64,000 nucleotides of DNA from DATDEW01 sp046590205 (GTDB lineage: Bacteria > Bacteroidota > Ignavibacteria > Palsa-1295). Where the stretch lies: positions 1 through 64,000 of the forward strand of contig JBKJTT010000022.1 in assembly GCA_046590205.1 (NCBI GenBank). Reading direction: 5' to 3'. The position numbers were made by a program, and so were the translations under genes. Every line of letters begins with the position of its first letter. Position 1 is the first letter of the stretch. The notes below the pieces were generated by a model, which was given only the letters and a program-made list of their open reading frames with translations, was not told where the DNA came from and did no database searches. This document shows positions 33,961-43,015 of the stretch, piece by piece.

Positions 33961-34109
33961 ATGGTTACGAACGACACAACACTCTCACCATCTTCGGCGG
34001 CTCACATGCCGAAGTACTCGCCCCAAAGCGAGTAAGCTTACAGGAGGACAACACGAGGGTCAGGTACGGGCGCAAACATTGGAGGTTGCGTCTCTTCCTG
34101 ACCCTTGTT
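33961..34109. ncRNA. Four-hairpin structured element, candidate ncRNA
   Basis: The region between the kinase-partner gene and the HRDC gene folds into four consecutive hairpins: atggt/accat (33961-33965, 33987-33991), cttcggc/gccgaag (33992-33998, 34008-34014), tactcgc/gcgagta (34015-34021, 34028-34034) and gggtcagg/cctgaccc (34057-34064, 34097-34104) with an inner cgcaa/ttgcg stem. The second and third abut. GC content is clearly higher than in nearby gaps. No known RNA family (SRP, 6S, tmRNA, RNase P) motif was matched by eye; strand unknown. Confidence 0.45.
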
Positions 34110-34117
34110 ATTCTCCT

Positions 34118-34573
34118 TTAGGAAGCACTAATTACTCCAAGAAGCTCATTGCCGTATTTCTCAAGATGCTCGGGCGACATATCACTTGCAAGTGCCTTGA
34201 GTGCGTCAATGTCTGCGGGCTTTGCCTTTACAATATCTTCAAGCTGTTTATTATTGAACAGTATATACGGCTTTACTTTTTCTTCACGTGCTTGCTGATT
34301 ACGCCATTTACGGATATTCTCATAAAGCCCCATCTGTTCAGGAGCGAGATCAGGAATATGCTCCATCTTTGGTTCTTTCTTTTCACGCACCGGTGCTGCC
34401 GGGCGTGTCTGAAGTGAACGGGGACGGTCTTCGTCATACCCAATGATCAGATTCCAACCATCTGCAGAATGGGAAGCAGTCCATTGATTAATACGCTTAT
34501 TCTGCATGAATGAGTTAACTGCCTGTTCGCTTGCATCGTCAGTGATGCGAAATGTTTTCACGTGAAGTGCCAT
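34118..34573 (-). CDS. HRDC domain protein
   Basis: 151 residues from the ATG at 34573. The N-terminal about 65 residues form a small beta-rich domain (ALHVKTFRIT, HSADGWNLIIGYDED). The C-terminal 75 residues match the HRDC helical domain (LYENIRKWRNQQAREEKVKPYILFNN, ADIDALKAL, EHLEKYGNELLGVI) that binds nucleic acid in RecQ and RNase D. Here HRDC occurs without a helicase or nuclease. Stand-alone versions with this N-terminal module are found in Bacteroidota; function unknown. Confidence 0.75.
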   Translation of the reverse strand: MALHVKTFRITDDASEQAVNSFMQNKRINQWTASHSADGWNLIIGYDEDRPRSLQTRPAAPVREKKEPKMEHIPDLAPEQMGLYENIRKWRNQQAREEKVKPYILFNNKQLEDIVKAKPADIDALKALASDMSPEHLEKYGNELLGVISAS

Positions 34574-34753
34574 AACGTCTAAATATATATTAGAGTGAAT
34601 GAGTAGTATGTTTCCTCGGTGCATCATTATCGGGACAATCCCAACCCGCACCGACGGACAAAGACAACAACAAGAATACCTATCAAGAATCCATCAATAT
34701 GGGCAAAGAAAAACCTAACCATCCATTTTGCCGTTCCTTAGCAAAAGAACTGG

Positions 34754-34761
34754 TATTTTTG
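34754..34761 (+). promoter_or_regulatory. TAnnTTTG -7 box with upstream TTTG (promoter)
   Basis: TATTTTTG 29 nt before the ATG at 34790, with TTTG at 34727-34730 (23-nt gap, slightly long for the Bacteroidota -33). Best promoter candidate in the window. Confidence 0.45.
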
Positions 34762-34789
34762 CCCAAGTAAGTTTAGCATAATTCGCACA

Positions 34790-37426
34790 ATGGCAACACA
34801 ACCTAAAAAAGTAGAAACTCGTAAAGTAGCCGCACCGGATACATCGCGTAGTATTGATGATATGATACCAACGAAAGCTCGCGGTCCGCTTGCTGCGGTC
34901 ATACTCATGGTCGCACTTTTGCTATTCTTTGGCAAAGCCCTTAGTCCGGATAAAACATTTAATGCCGGCGATAATAAAGCAAGTGAAGCAGTGCTTCCCT
35001 ATCTTAATGCCGCTCAAGACGCTGGGCAGGACGTACCGCAATGGATACCGAACATCTTTGCCGGAATGCCTTCGTTCGCATCATTACTCTCTACAGGTAC
35101 ACGTTCCTATGACGTACTTTACAATACGTTTAATATGGTGCGCAACGGGGCAAAGACGCTCGGCGGCGGAAGCGATGCGTTTTTCATGCTCTTCCATTAT
35201 TTCATCTTTGGATTTGGTGTCTATCTGTTCCTAAGGTCAACGAGGAAAACTTCTTGGATCGTTGGGCTTTTCGGCGCGTTTGCCGCAATGCTCTCGACAT
35301 GGATATTAACCTACGCGATGATAGGCCATAATACAAAGGTCTTTGCTGTAATGTGTTTTCCTTATATTCTACTTGCACTTGAAAAACTACGCAATGGTGA
35401 TTTGAGATGGCATCATCTTCTTCTTTGGGCATCAATCTTGGGCATTGCCATCCACTTCCTCCTCGAATCAACACACGTACAGATGGCTTTCTATCAAGTG
35501 CTCGCCGTCGCAATTTATTTTATTTCATGGTTAATTAGTGATCTCGTTGGGAAACGAAATCTTTCATCATTTGTAAGAACAGGTGTCATCACTGTTCTGA
35601 TGTCCGGGCTTGCGTTTTCGATGAGTGCGGATAGATACATGGCAACGCTTGGTTATGACCAATACTCGATTCGAGGAGCATCTCCTTTGATTGAACGTTC
35701 AAAAGAAGGAGAACCCGCAAAACTCTCAGATCAAAACAAAAAAGCAGGGCTTGATTGGGAATATGCAACATCGTATTCCTTCTCTCCAGCAGAGATGATA
35801 ACCTTTGTCGTACCAGGTTGGTATGGCTTTGGTAAGCTCCCTTATAGCGGACCTGAAGTTGGAGGGCAGGAAGTATCTGTGCCAACGTATTGGGGACAGA
35901 TGCTCGGCACTGATGCCGCTAACTATACAGGTATCATCGTCTTCTTCCTCGCACTTATTGCAATTATTACACTCTGGAAGAAAGATAGATTGATCGCACC
36001 GCTCGCAATCACTGCTCTCTTCGGTCTGCTCCTCTCTTTTGGAAGTACATTCTCTGTCCTTTACCGACCAATGTTCGAGTACTTCCCAAGCTTCAATAAA
36101 TTCAGAGCACCGATGATGGCTCTTATCATGATGCAGCTTTCATTCCCGATCCTTGCTGCACTTGCCTTAGAACATATTATGCGAACAAGAAAAGAAAGTG
36201 ATTCCTCGTTAAAGAACTCGCTCACTAAATTTTCAACTTGGGCAATGTACCTCTGCGCCGGGCTCTTCGTTATTTTCCTTGTTGGTCGTTCATCATTCGA
36301 TAGTACATTACGCAGCTCTATATCTGCAAGTGGTAAACCAATCGCGCAATATCCTGATAGCATCAAAGACCTTGCCGTCAACACTGCTCTTAACGATGCT
36401 CTCGTCTGTACAATAATCGGCGCACTTGCTTTCGGATTACTCTCTTTCTATCTCAAAGGAAAACGATTTAGCGCATCACTCGTCTTCGGGGGAGTTTTAC
36501 TCCTTTCAGTGATTGATCTTTGGAGAGTTGGAGGAAGACCATTTGAGGTCATTACAGAAGCAGACCTTAATGGTATGTTCAAAGGACATGACTACGTTGA
36601 CTTTATCAAGCAGGATAAATCTCTTTACCGAGTGCTTGATTTGAATGAGTCAACATCGAACCTACCCGCTGCTTGGGGTATGCAAACAATAGCAGGTTAT
36701 CATGCCGCGAAAGTTCGCAAATTCCAAGATGTAGTTGATGTAACTGGTAATGCAGGTGGACAAGTCATCTTTAATCCGAACATGTGGAATCTGCTCAATA
36801 CGAAGTACATCATCGCTGATGGCGGCATCGATACTGTTCCGGGAAGATTTACCCCTGCTTTTATTTCAAAAGAACAAAAACAGAGCCAAGACGGTAAACA
36901 GCAGCAACCAACTGTTGTTTGGGAAAACCCACAAGTACTACCACGTGTATTTTTTGTGAATCGTTATGAAGTAAAGCAGTCACTCCCCACCCTTGAGGCA
37001 ATGCGTGATGGCTCGTTCAATCCGCGTGATGTTGTTTATTTGGATGAAGAGCCAAAAGGTATTGGCGCAGTTGCAGGTGAACCTGTCAATGACTCTCTCG
37101 AATCGATCACAATCACAAGGTATGAAAACGAACGAATTGAGATGAAATCGAAGACAACCGGAAATCGGTTCGCTTTTTTTAGCGACACATGGTATCCTAA
37201 TTGGCAGTTAACAATTGACGGAAAACCGGCAGGGTTCTACCGTGCTAACTATGCCTTCAGAGCATTCATGCTCCCTCAAGGAGAGCATACAATTCTGTGG
37301 GAATACCATGATCAAGCGTATGAAACCGGGAGAAGTATATCGCTCGGAGCAAATATCATTGCCATCATTGGCTTGGTTGTAGGTCTTGGGTTTGGTTTAC
37401 GAAAGAAGCAGGAGCAAGAGTCGTAA
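34790..37426 (+). CDS. YfhO family membrane protein
   Basis: 878 residues. A cytoplasmic N-terminal about 35 residues are followed by a polytopic region with about 12 helices and large periplasmic loops, starting with PDKTFNAGDNKASEA. The C-terminal about 270 residues form a soluble periplasmic domain (RVLDLNESTSNLPAAWGMQTIAGYHAAK, then FFSDTWYPNWQLTIDGKP, then the HTILWEYHDQAY strand), and a last helix ends the chain. This matches YfhO, a GT-C-like family linked to lipoteichoic acid glycosylation in Firmicutes; in Bacteroidota its substrate is unknown. A Bacteroidota-type promoter precedes it. It abuts the convergent methyltransferase gene with no gap. Confidence 0.82.
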   Translation: MATQPKKVETRKVAAPDTSRSIDDMIPTKARGPLAAVILMVALLLFFGKALSPDKTFNAGDNKASEAVLPYLNAAQDAGQDVPQWIPNIFAGMPSFASLLSTGTRSYDVLYNTFNMVRNGAKTLGGGSDAFFMLFHYFIFGFGVYLFLRSTRKTSWIVGLFGAFAAMLSTWILTYAMIGHNTKVFAVMCFPYILLALEKLRNGDLRWHHLLLWASILGIAIHFLLESTHVQMAFYQVLAVAIYFISWLISDLVGKRNLSSFVRTGVITVLMSGLAFSMSADRYMATLGYDQYSIRGASPLIERSKEGEPAKLSDQNKKAGLDWEYATSYSFSPAEMITFVVPGWYGFGKLPYSGPEVGGQEVSVPTYWGQMLGTDAANYTGIIVFFLALIAIITLWKKDRLIAPLAITALFGLLLSFGSTFSVLYRPMFEYFPSFNKFRAPMMALIMMQLSFPILAALALEHIMRTRKESDSSLKNSLTKFSTWAMYLCAGLFVIFLVGRSSFDSTLRSSISASGKPIAQYPDSIKDLAVNTALNDALVCTIIGALAFGLLSFYLKGKRFSASLVFGGVLLLSVIDLWRVGGRPFEVITEADLNGMFKGHDYVDFIKQDKSLYRVLDLNESTSNLPAAWGMQTIAGYHAAKVRKFQDVVDVTGNAGGQVIFNPNMWNLLNTKYIIADGGIDTVPGRFTPAFISKEQKQSQDGKQQQPTVVWENPQVLPRVFFVNRYEVKQSLPTLEAMRDGSFNPRDVVYLDEEPKGIGAVAGEPVNDSLESITITRYENERIEMKSKTTGNRFAFFSDTWYPNWQLTIDGKPAGFYRANYAFRAFMLPQGEHTILWEYHDQAYETGRSISLGANIIAIIGLVVGLGFGLRKKQEQES

Positions 37427-38074
37427 TTACATAGTGGCAAGTGAACGATATGCCTTTACTGTCCACTTACTCCCGATAACTTTGCTTTCGAGTTTGATAT
37501 GATGGACGGACTCCCAGAGTTCGTCTATCATTTTCCAGATACGTTTGGCTTTGAGATTCTCCGACATGGAGATAATGACTACTCCATTGGTTTGAAGTAA
37601 AGAAAATGAACGCTCAATGACAGGTCTAACCTCATCAATTGGAAGATAGTAAAGCACCTCGTTAAACAAGATCGTATCATACGTTGAATGGTAGGTATGA
37701 GTGCACAAATGTCCAACTTCAAACGTAACGTTCGAAACGTCCTCATATTGCTTTGTGGCTTCGCCAATAGCGGTATCAGAAATATCAATCCCCTTGTATG
37801 AAATCATGTTATGCTGAAGATACTTTACCGATGTGCCATTCCCACATCCAACATCAAGTACATTCGCAGGTTTTTGCAATAGGTCAGTCATCATGCCCGC
37901 AACTACATAGTGACGAGGACTTTGATCAAGGCAATCAAGTTTCAATGAATACCCAGAGCGATACATCTCTTCCCACCTTGCCGGTGAATTAGATATGTAT
38001 TTATTCCACACATTGAATATGCCGTTCTTGATCGTTAAACTTAATGAGATAGCCATGGAGGTCGTTACGTACAT
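37427..38074 (-). CDS. SAM-dependent methyltransferase
   Basis: 215 residues with class I methyltransferase motifs: motif I NVLDVGCGNGTSVKYL (about 75-90), acidic YKGIDISD (motif II), TFEVGHL, and motif IV as YDTILFNEVLYYL (about 135-147). The substrate is unknown. The ATG at 38074 gives a short leader before the fold; an ATG six codons later is possible. It ends exactly where the YfhO gene ends (convergent). Confidence 0.85.
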   Translation of the reverse strand: MYVTTSMAISLSLTIKNGIFNVWNKYISNSPARWEEMYRSGYSLKLDCLDQSPRHYVVAGMMTDLLQKPANVLDVGCGNGTSVKYLQHNMISYKGIDISDTAIGEATKQYEDVSNVTFEVGHLCTHTYHSTYDTILFNEVLYYLPIDEVRPVIERSFSLLQTNGVVIISMSENLKAKRIWKMIDELWESVHHIKLESKVIGSKWTVKAYRSLATM

Positions 38075-38168
38075 GAATAAAGAGTAACGAAATTACTAAG
38101 TGAGTAATACTACGATGTTATGGATACATCACAATCCATTGCAAAAATATTAACAATTGAATAACAAT

Positions 38169-38936
38169 TTACCCTCTGTGTACAACCGCAGCACTTGCTT
38201 GCACTGTAGGAAACAAAACAATATCTGCTACTTGTACATGAGGTGGCCGCGTAGCAGCCCATACGACTGCATCAGCTACGTCATCTGGTGAGAGTGGCGT
38301 TAGATTTTGATAGACTGCTTTCGCCTTTTCTTCATTACCTCGAAAACGAACAATAGAGAACTCCGTCTCGACAAGTCCAGGATCAACTGTTGTCACACGA
38401 AGCGGTGTATCAACCAGATCCATCCGTAACCCTTTGGTAATGGCATCAACTGCATGTTTTGAAGCAGAGTACACATGCCCTCTTGGATAGACTTCCCTAC
38501 CTGCAATAGAACCTATATTAATAATATGACCTTTTCTTCGTTCTATCATCCCTGGAACGACAGCTTTTGTAATATACAAAAGACCTTTCACATTGGTATC
38601 TATCATCTCTTCCCAGTCCAGTAAGGATGAATCCTGAAATTTATCAAGCCCACGCGAGAGACCTGCATTATTGACAAGGATATCAACCAGTTTCCACTCA
38701 TTAGGCAATGAAGTTAGAGCACTAACTACAGCATCGTTATCACGGACATCAAGCGAGAAGATATGAATGCGAATATTAGGGTACTTCGCAATCAGTTCAC
38801 TCTTGAGATTTTCTAATCTATCAACTCTGCGTGCACAAAGCAGTAGGTTTGCACCCTCTTCAGCAAATTTGCGAGCACATGACATACCAATGCCGCTTGA
38901 TGCGCCTGTAATAAAAACTGTTGTACCTTTAGTCAT
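38169..38936 (-). CDS. Short-chain dehydrogenase/reductase
   Basis: 255 residues with the classical SDR layout: FITGASSGIGMSCA (NAD(P)-binding GxxxGxG), LDVRD, LVNNAGLS (NNAG), the catalytic set S in INIGSIAG, Y in YSASKHAVD and K in SASKH, and RVTTVDPGLVETEF (the PG motif). Arginine residues after the first strand (CARRVDRL) favour NADPH. YdfG-like serine or 3-hydroxy acid dehydrogenases look like this; the substrate is not certain. Confidence 0.9.
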   Translation of the reverse strand: MTKGTTVFITGASSGIGMSCARKFAEEGANLLLCARRVDRLENLKSELIAKYPNIRIHIFSLDVRDNDAVVSALTSLPNEWKLVDILVNNAGLSRGLDKFQDSSLLDWEEMIDTNVKGLLYITKAVVPGMIERRKGHIINIGSIAGREVYPRGHVYSASKHAVDAITKGLRMDLVDTPLRVTTVDPGLVETEFSIVRFRGNEEKAKAVYQNLTPLSPDDVADAVVWAATRPPHVQVADIVLFPTVQASAAVVHRG

Positions 38937-38954
38937 CTAACAAGAAAATGTAGT

Positions 38955-38962
38955 TAATTTTG
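38955..38962 (+). promoter_or_regulatory. TAnnTTTG -7 promoter box
   Basis: TAATTTTG ends 27 nt before the ATG at 38989, implying a leader of about 20 nt. No -33 TTTG at the expected distance. Confidence 0.4.
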
Positions 38963-38988
38963 CAGAAGAAACATCGAATATTCTTAAT

Positions 38989-39447
38989 ATGTCCAAACAA
39001 TACTGGCTCCTGAAATCTGAAGCAACATGCTACTCGATTGATGACCTCAAACGTGACGGCTCGACTGATTGGGGTGGGATACGCAACTACGCGGCGCGCA
39101 ATTCGCTCCGCGACCAGATGCAAAAAGGTGACCATGCTTTTTACTACCACTCAAGTTGTGAAGTCCCTGGTATTTATGGTATTGCAGAGATAACAAGTGA
39201 TGGACACCCTGACCCGACGGCATTTGACTCTGCCGATGACCACTTCGACCCAAAGTCAACTCCTGATAAACCTGTGTGGTATTCGAGAACCGTCAAGTTC
39301 AAAAAGACTTTGAAAAAGCCGGTAACTCTTACCGAGATCAAAGCAAAAAAAGAACTTCAAAACATGGCTCTCATACGTCTAGGCAGATTGTCCGTTACTC
39401 CGGTTACCGAAGACGAGTGGGAGATAATTGCGAAAATGATAGGATAA
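38989..39447 (+). CDS. EVE domain protein
   Basis: 152 residues covering a full EVE (PUA-like) domain: YWLLKSEATCYSIDDL, TDWGGIRNYAARNSLRDQMQKGDHAFYYHS, the GIYGIAEI strand, and RLSVTPVTEDEWEII at the end. The domain binds modified bases in DNA or RNA (human THYN1 is a homologue). It diverges from the SDR gene. In bacteria it is a housekeeping-like single protein with no settled role. Confidence 0.92.
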   Translation: MSKQYWLLKSEATCYSIDDLKRDGSTDWGGIRNYAARNSLRDQMQKGDHAFYYHSSCEVPGIYGIAEITSDGHPDPTAFDSADDHFDPKSTPDKPVWYSRTVKFKKTLKKPVTLTEIKAKKELQNMALIRLGRLSVTPVTEDEWEIIAKMIG

Positions 39448-39545
39448 ATAACACATTTTTCTGCCATTTTTCATTAAACCTTCTCCAGGAAGGCGGCTCT
39501 ATCCTTTAGTCAATTTTTGTCGTTTTACACTTAACCAATACGACT

Positions 39546-41276
39546 ATGGATAGAAGAAAATTTCTCGCAGGCACCGGGACGGGCATTTTAGCCGGAATCG
39601 GGCTTGCATCAGCGAGTCCGCTGAAGGCTCTTGCCGAATCGAATCGGGCAATTCCCGGATATGGCGTCAATGAGGCAAACCCCAAACCGCTTCCGACACT
39701 CTCAAATGACCTTACCCCCTATTCAGGCGCATGGGACGACGTAAAACTTCGCCATGTGCTTCGTCGTGCAATGTTCGGGGTTCCGTATTCCCAGTTCGCA
39801 ACAGCAAAGGGGCTTGGCTCGATGAATGCAGTCGTTGCAAAACTAATTGAAGATAAGCCGATGCCGACTACTCCGGGTCCATGGCTTGAGAAGCTTAATA
39901 CGACCGACAGATCACTGCCTGCTGCTGAACGTCAGATAGACCTTCAGAACAAGCAGCGCTTGAGCCGCTTTGAATTCCTGACCGTTCAGGATTGGTGGTT
40001 CGACCGTATGTTGAAGGAAGAGCTTTCTATCCGCGAGAAGATGACGCTCATGTGGAGCAATCATTTTGTCGTTGGGTATGACGCCGTTAAGCAGCCGACA
40101 TACATGTTCCTCTACAATCAAATGCTTCGCAAGAATGCGCTTGGCAACCTAAAAACATTCGTTTATGAGATGTCAATTGACCCAGCGATGCTTGTCTATC
40201 TTAACGGCAATCAAAATACATACCAAATAAAAAACGGTAAGACGATCAACAATGTCAATGAGAACTTTGCTCGTGAGTTAATGGAGCTATTCACACTTGG
40301 GATTTACGACCCAAAGACAGGCGAAAAGAATTATACTGAAGAAGATATTCAGCAAGCAGCGAAAGCACTATCGGGTTGGCAGAATACGCAGACTGCGCCG
40401 TTCGCGACTCAACTAAATCCGTTATTCCATAATAACGAGACCAAAACATTCTTCGGTCAAACCGGCAACTTCGGCTTACAGGAAATCATTGACATCATCT
40501 TTGCAAAGAACGGCGGCTATAACGTAGCATACTTCATTTGCGAGAAGATATACATGAACTTCGTTTATTGGGTACCGAACCCGACTGTTGTTGGCGCGAT
40601 GGCAGAAAAGCTCGTTGCAAGTAATTGGGAGTTAAAGCCCGTTGTAGAATCGCTCTTAAAGAGTGCTCATTTCTACGATGAGAATGTCATTGGTGCACAG
40701 CTGAAGAGTCCATTTGATTTGATGGGGTCGTTCGTTCGTGAGTTCGGACTTGTACTTCCTGCAGTTGATGCATCTATAGGGACGATCCCGGCAGGAATTG
40801 ATGTTAACACCGGGTACAATAAGTACAATGATCAAAACCCAACACATACATATCTCGCACAAGCGGCAGGCGTTGTGCTTGGTCAAGACCTGCTCAACCC
40901 GCCAAACGTAAAGGGCTGGGCAGGTGGACATGCTTGGGTGAACACAGGTACGCTGCCAACACGTAAGTCTGTTGGTTATGCATTACTCCTCTACCCAAAC
41001 TACTTCACGGGCAATGTCCCCAGAGCAAAAAATGTGAAAATCACATTTGACCCCATGGCTTGGGCAAAACAAATTCCTAATGCTGATACCATGACAGCAT
41101 CTGAGATCACAAATGCGCTTAGCGATCAATATCTTGCATTTGATCTCGGACCGATTGAGGCAGGTACACTTGCAGCTGTTATTGCTAATAATCAGGGCAG
41201 CTTCTATCTTGATAACGGTAACATTTCAGTTACTACACAAGTGATCGCTCTTCTTCCCGAATTCCAACTCATGTAA
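39546..41276 (+). CDS. DUF1800 protein with Tat signal
   Basis: 576 residues. The Tat-type signal has MDRRKFLAGTGTGIL with twin arginines at 3-4. The DUF1800 body follows, with the usual VLRRAMFGVP near residue 70, MWSNHFVVG (about 175), NENFARELMELFTLG (about 240; this segment is the family's hallmark) and LSGWQN, then PPNVKGWAGGHAW near 460. It is the upstream partner of a DUF1501 gene 18 bp away, the common genomic pair. Both may be exported folded. Function unknown. A one-mismatch -7 box (AATTTTTG) ends 27 nt upstream. Confidence 0.88.
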   Translation: MDRRKFLAGTGTGILAGIGLASASPLKALAESNRAIPGYGVNEANPKPLPTLSNDLTPYSGAWDDVKLRHVLRRAMFGVPYSQFATAKGLGSMNAVVAKLIEDKPMPTTPGPWLEKLNTTDRSLPAAERQIDLQNKQRLSRFEFLTVQDWWFDRMLKEELSIREKMTLMWSNHFVVGYDAVKQPTYMFLYNQMLRKNALGNLKTFVYEMSIDPAMLVYLNGNQNTYQIKNGKTINNVNENFARELMELFTLGIYDPKTGEKNYTEEDIQQAAKALSGWQNTQTAPFATQLNPLFHNNETKTFFGQTGNFGLQEIIDIIFAKNGGYNVAYFICEKIYMNFVYWVPNPTVVGAMAEKLVASNWELKPVVESLLKSAHFYDENVIGAQLKSPFDLMGSFVREFGLVLPAVDASIGTIPAGIDVNTGYNKYNDQNPTHTYLAQAAGVVLGQDLLNPPNVKGWAGGHAWVNTGTLPTRKSVGYALLLYPNYFTGNVPRAKNVKITFDPMAWAKQIPNADTMTASEITNALSDQYLAFDLGPIEAGTLAAVIANNQGSFYLDNGNISVTTQVIALLPEFQLM

Positions 41277-41294
41277 TTACGAAAGGATACAAAA

Positions 41295-42923
41295 ATGATA
41301 CGTAGAGATTTTTTGAAATTCGGTGCAAAGGTTGGAGCAGCGACAACTGCGCTCCCTATCATGCTCGGCGGCATTCCGCTTCGCGCATTAGGTCGTTCAC
41401 CACTTGAGTCACTCTTAGCACAAAGTGCAACCTCAAATGACAAGATACTTGTCATCGTACAGCTTGCAGGTGGTAATGACGGACTCAATTGTGTAGTACC
41501 ATACAGCGATCCGCTCTACAAAGAGTATCGCCCGACACTTGGTTTTGACAAAACCGCAGATGGGTTGCTTACTCTCTCAGACCATGATACGCTTGCATTT
41601 ACAAAAGAGATGAGCGGTATGCACCAGCTTTATGGTGATAAGAAGATGGTCGTCTTGCAGAATGTTGGCTATCCAAGCCCTGATCTATCCCACTTCAGAG
41701 GCACAGACATCTGGAACACAGCAACGGATTCTACGCGCTTTGCAAACACCGGCTGGATAGGCAGAATGTTAAGCACATTGAATCCGGATTATCCGCCTAC
41801 AACAATAGCCAAAGATAGCTTTCCGCTTGCATTGCAATTCGGCTCGTCATTAACCAACATGTTCTTCTCGGAGAACGGCGGAATGGGTATTGTTGTAAAC
41901 ACACTACCAGAAGATGACACGGAATCAACGCATTTGTACGATCCAATCCCATCTCCGGCAACAATCCCATATCAAGAGCTTGAATATGTTCGTACAATTG
42001 AGAAGGAAACTGAAGTCTATGGGCAATCAATAGTCGACAGAAGTGTAACAACGAATAAATCAACATATCCGACAACAGGAACAGGAAAACTCGGCACACA
42101 ACTTGCAGGCGTTGCACAGCTTATTGCTTCGGGCTTCACAACGAAGATATATCTTGTGACACAATCGGGCTATGATACGCATAGCAACCAAGAGACAGAT
42201 CATCCAGATCTTCTTAGCGAGTTATCCGGCTGCATCAAAGCATTCCAAGATGATATTGAAGCAAGCGACTTTGGTGATAAGGTTGCGCTCATGACGTATT
42301 CCGAGTTCGGTCGCCGTCCGCAAGAGAACGGCAGCGGTACCGATCACGGCACGGCAGCTCCACTCTTCGTGGTCGGTAATCAGGTTGTTGGAGGTGTACG
42401 CGGACGTAACCCGCAGCTAGCACTCGATTCACTTGTCAATGGCAACCTTGCTTACGAAGCACAGCATGACTTCCGCAATATCTATGCCTCCATCATGTAT
42501 GAATGGCTCCTGGATGGAGAAGACACCCTCAAAGAAGATCTTGTAAAGTCAGTGCTCACTGCGTCTGCAAGTCAAACGTTTTCAAATAACGGTGACTGGA
42601 CAAAACTTGGCATCTTCAAGAATCAACCTTCGACTGCGGTCTATGGTGACGAGTTCACACCGGGGTTAATGCTTATGGAGAACTATCCGAACCCGGCATC
42701 ACAAGCGACGACTATTGAGTTCGCTTTGCCGGAGACAATGGATGTCCGTCTTGGTATATTTAACTCGCAGGGAATAGAAGTTTCTCGTGCCGTTGATGAG
42801 AAACTATCGATCGGGACACATCGCATCACAGTCAATACGACAAAACTTCCGACTGGAAATTATATGTATCGTCTATCAACTCCGAAGGGTGAAGTTGCTA
42901 AGCGGATGGTGATAATCAGGTAA
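41295..42923 (+). CDS. DUF1501 protein with Tat signal and T9SS sorting domain
   Basis: 542 residues. Tat-like signal MIRRDFLKFGAKVG (twin arginines 3-4), then a DUF1501 alkaline-phosphatase-like domain (ILVIVQLAGGNDGLNCVVP near 45, YPSPDLSHFRGTDIW, TQSGYDTHSNQE, MTYSEFGRRPQENGSGTDHGTA), then a type A T9SS C-terminal domain (ENYPNPASQATTIEFALPE, then LPTGNYMYRLST). It is the second gene of the DUF1800/DUF1501 pair and likely translated from the same mRNA. The combination of a Tat signal with a T9SS tag suggests a folded cargo exported in two steps. Metal-dependent hydrolase activity is plausible but unproven. Confidence 0.88.
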   Translation: MIRRDFLKFGAKVGAATTALPIMLGGIPLRALGRSPLESLLAQSATSNDKILVIVQLAGGNDGLNCVVPYSDPLYKEYRPTLGFDKTADGLLTLSDHDTLAFTKEMSGMHQLYGDKKMVVLQNVGYPSPDLSHFRGTDIWNTATDSTRFANTGWIGRMLSTLNPDYPPTTIAKDSFPLALQFGSSLTNMFFSENGGMGIVVNTLPEDDTESTHLYDPIPSPATIPYQELEYVRTIEKETEVYGQSIVDRSVTTNKSTYPTTGTGKLGTQLAGVAQLIASGFTTKIYLVTQSGYDTHSNQETDHPDLLSELSGCIKAFQDDIEASDFGDKVALMTYSEFGRRPQENGSGTDHGTAAPLFVVGNQVVGGVRGRNPQLALDSLVNGNLAYEAQHDFRNIYASIMYEWLLDGEDTLKEDLVKSVLTASASQTFSNNGDWTKLGIFKNQPSTAVYGDEFTPGLMLMENYPNPASQATTIEFALPETMDVRLGIFNSQGIEVSRAVDEKLSIGTHRITVNTTKLPTGNYMYRLSTPKGEVAKRMVIIR

Positions 42924-42933
42924 AAGAAGTTCG

Positions 42934-43003
42934 AGACGGGGACGTGCCGTCTCTGCTTTCAATAAAAACAGTTGTACATTACCCGCACAACTTGAAAGCA
43001 GAG
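42934..43003. repeat. Compound inverted repeat region
   Basis: gagacgg/ccgtctc form a 7-bp hairpin after the DUF1501 stop. A perfect 12-bp inverted repeat, ctctgctttcaa (42951-42962) and ttgaaagcagag (42992-43003), encloses a gttgt/acaac pair. Located between convergent genes, it may end transcripts from both sides and looks like a palindromic repeat. Confidence 0.5.
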
Positions 43004-43015
43004 CGGCGTTCTCAT

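Noticed and set aside
34057..34104. GGTCAGG hairpin as signal recognition particle RNA
   Set aside because: The GGTCAGG part fits the SRP symmetric loop, but the GGAAG/AGCAGCC partner sequence is missing.
34050..34110. Hairpin as an integron attC site
   Set aside because: Core sites of the GTTRRRY form are not present at the ends, and no integrase is nearby.
33956..34417. Plus-strand open frame of 153 codons
   Set aside because: It runs antisense to the HRDC gene and through the hairpin region; composition is unlike a protein (Cys- and His-rich).
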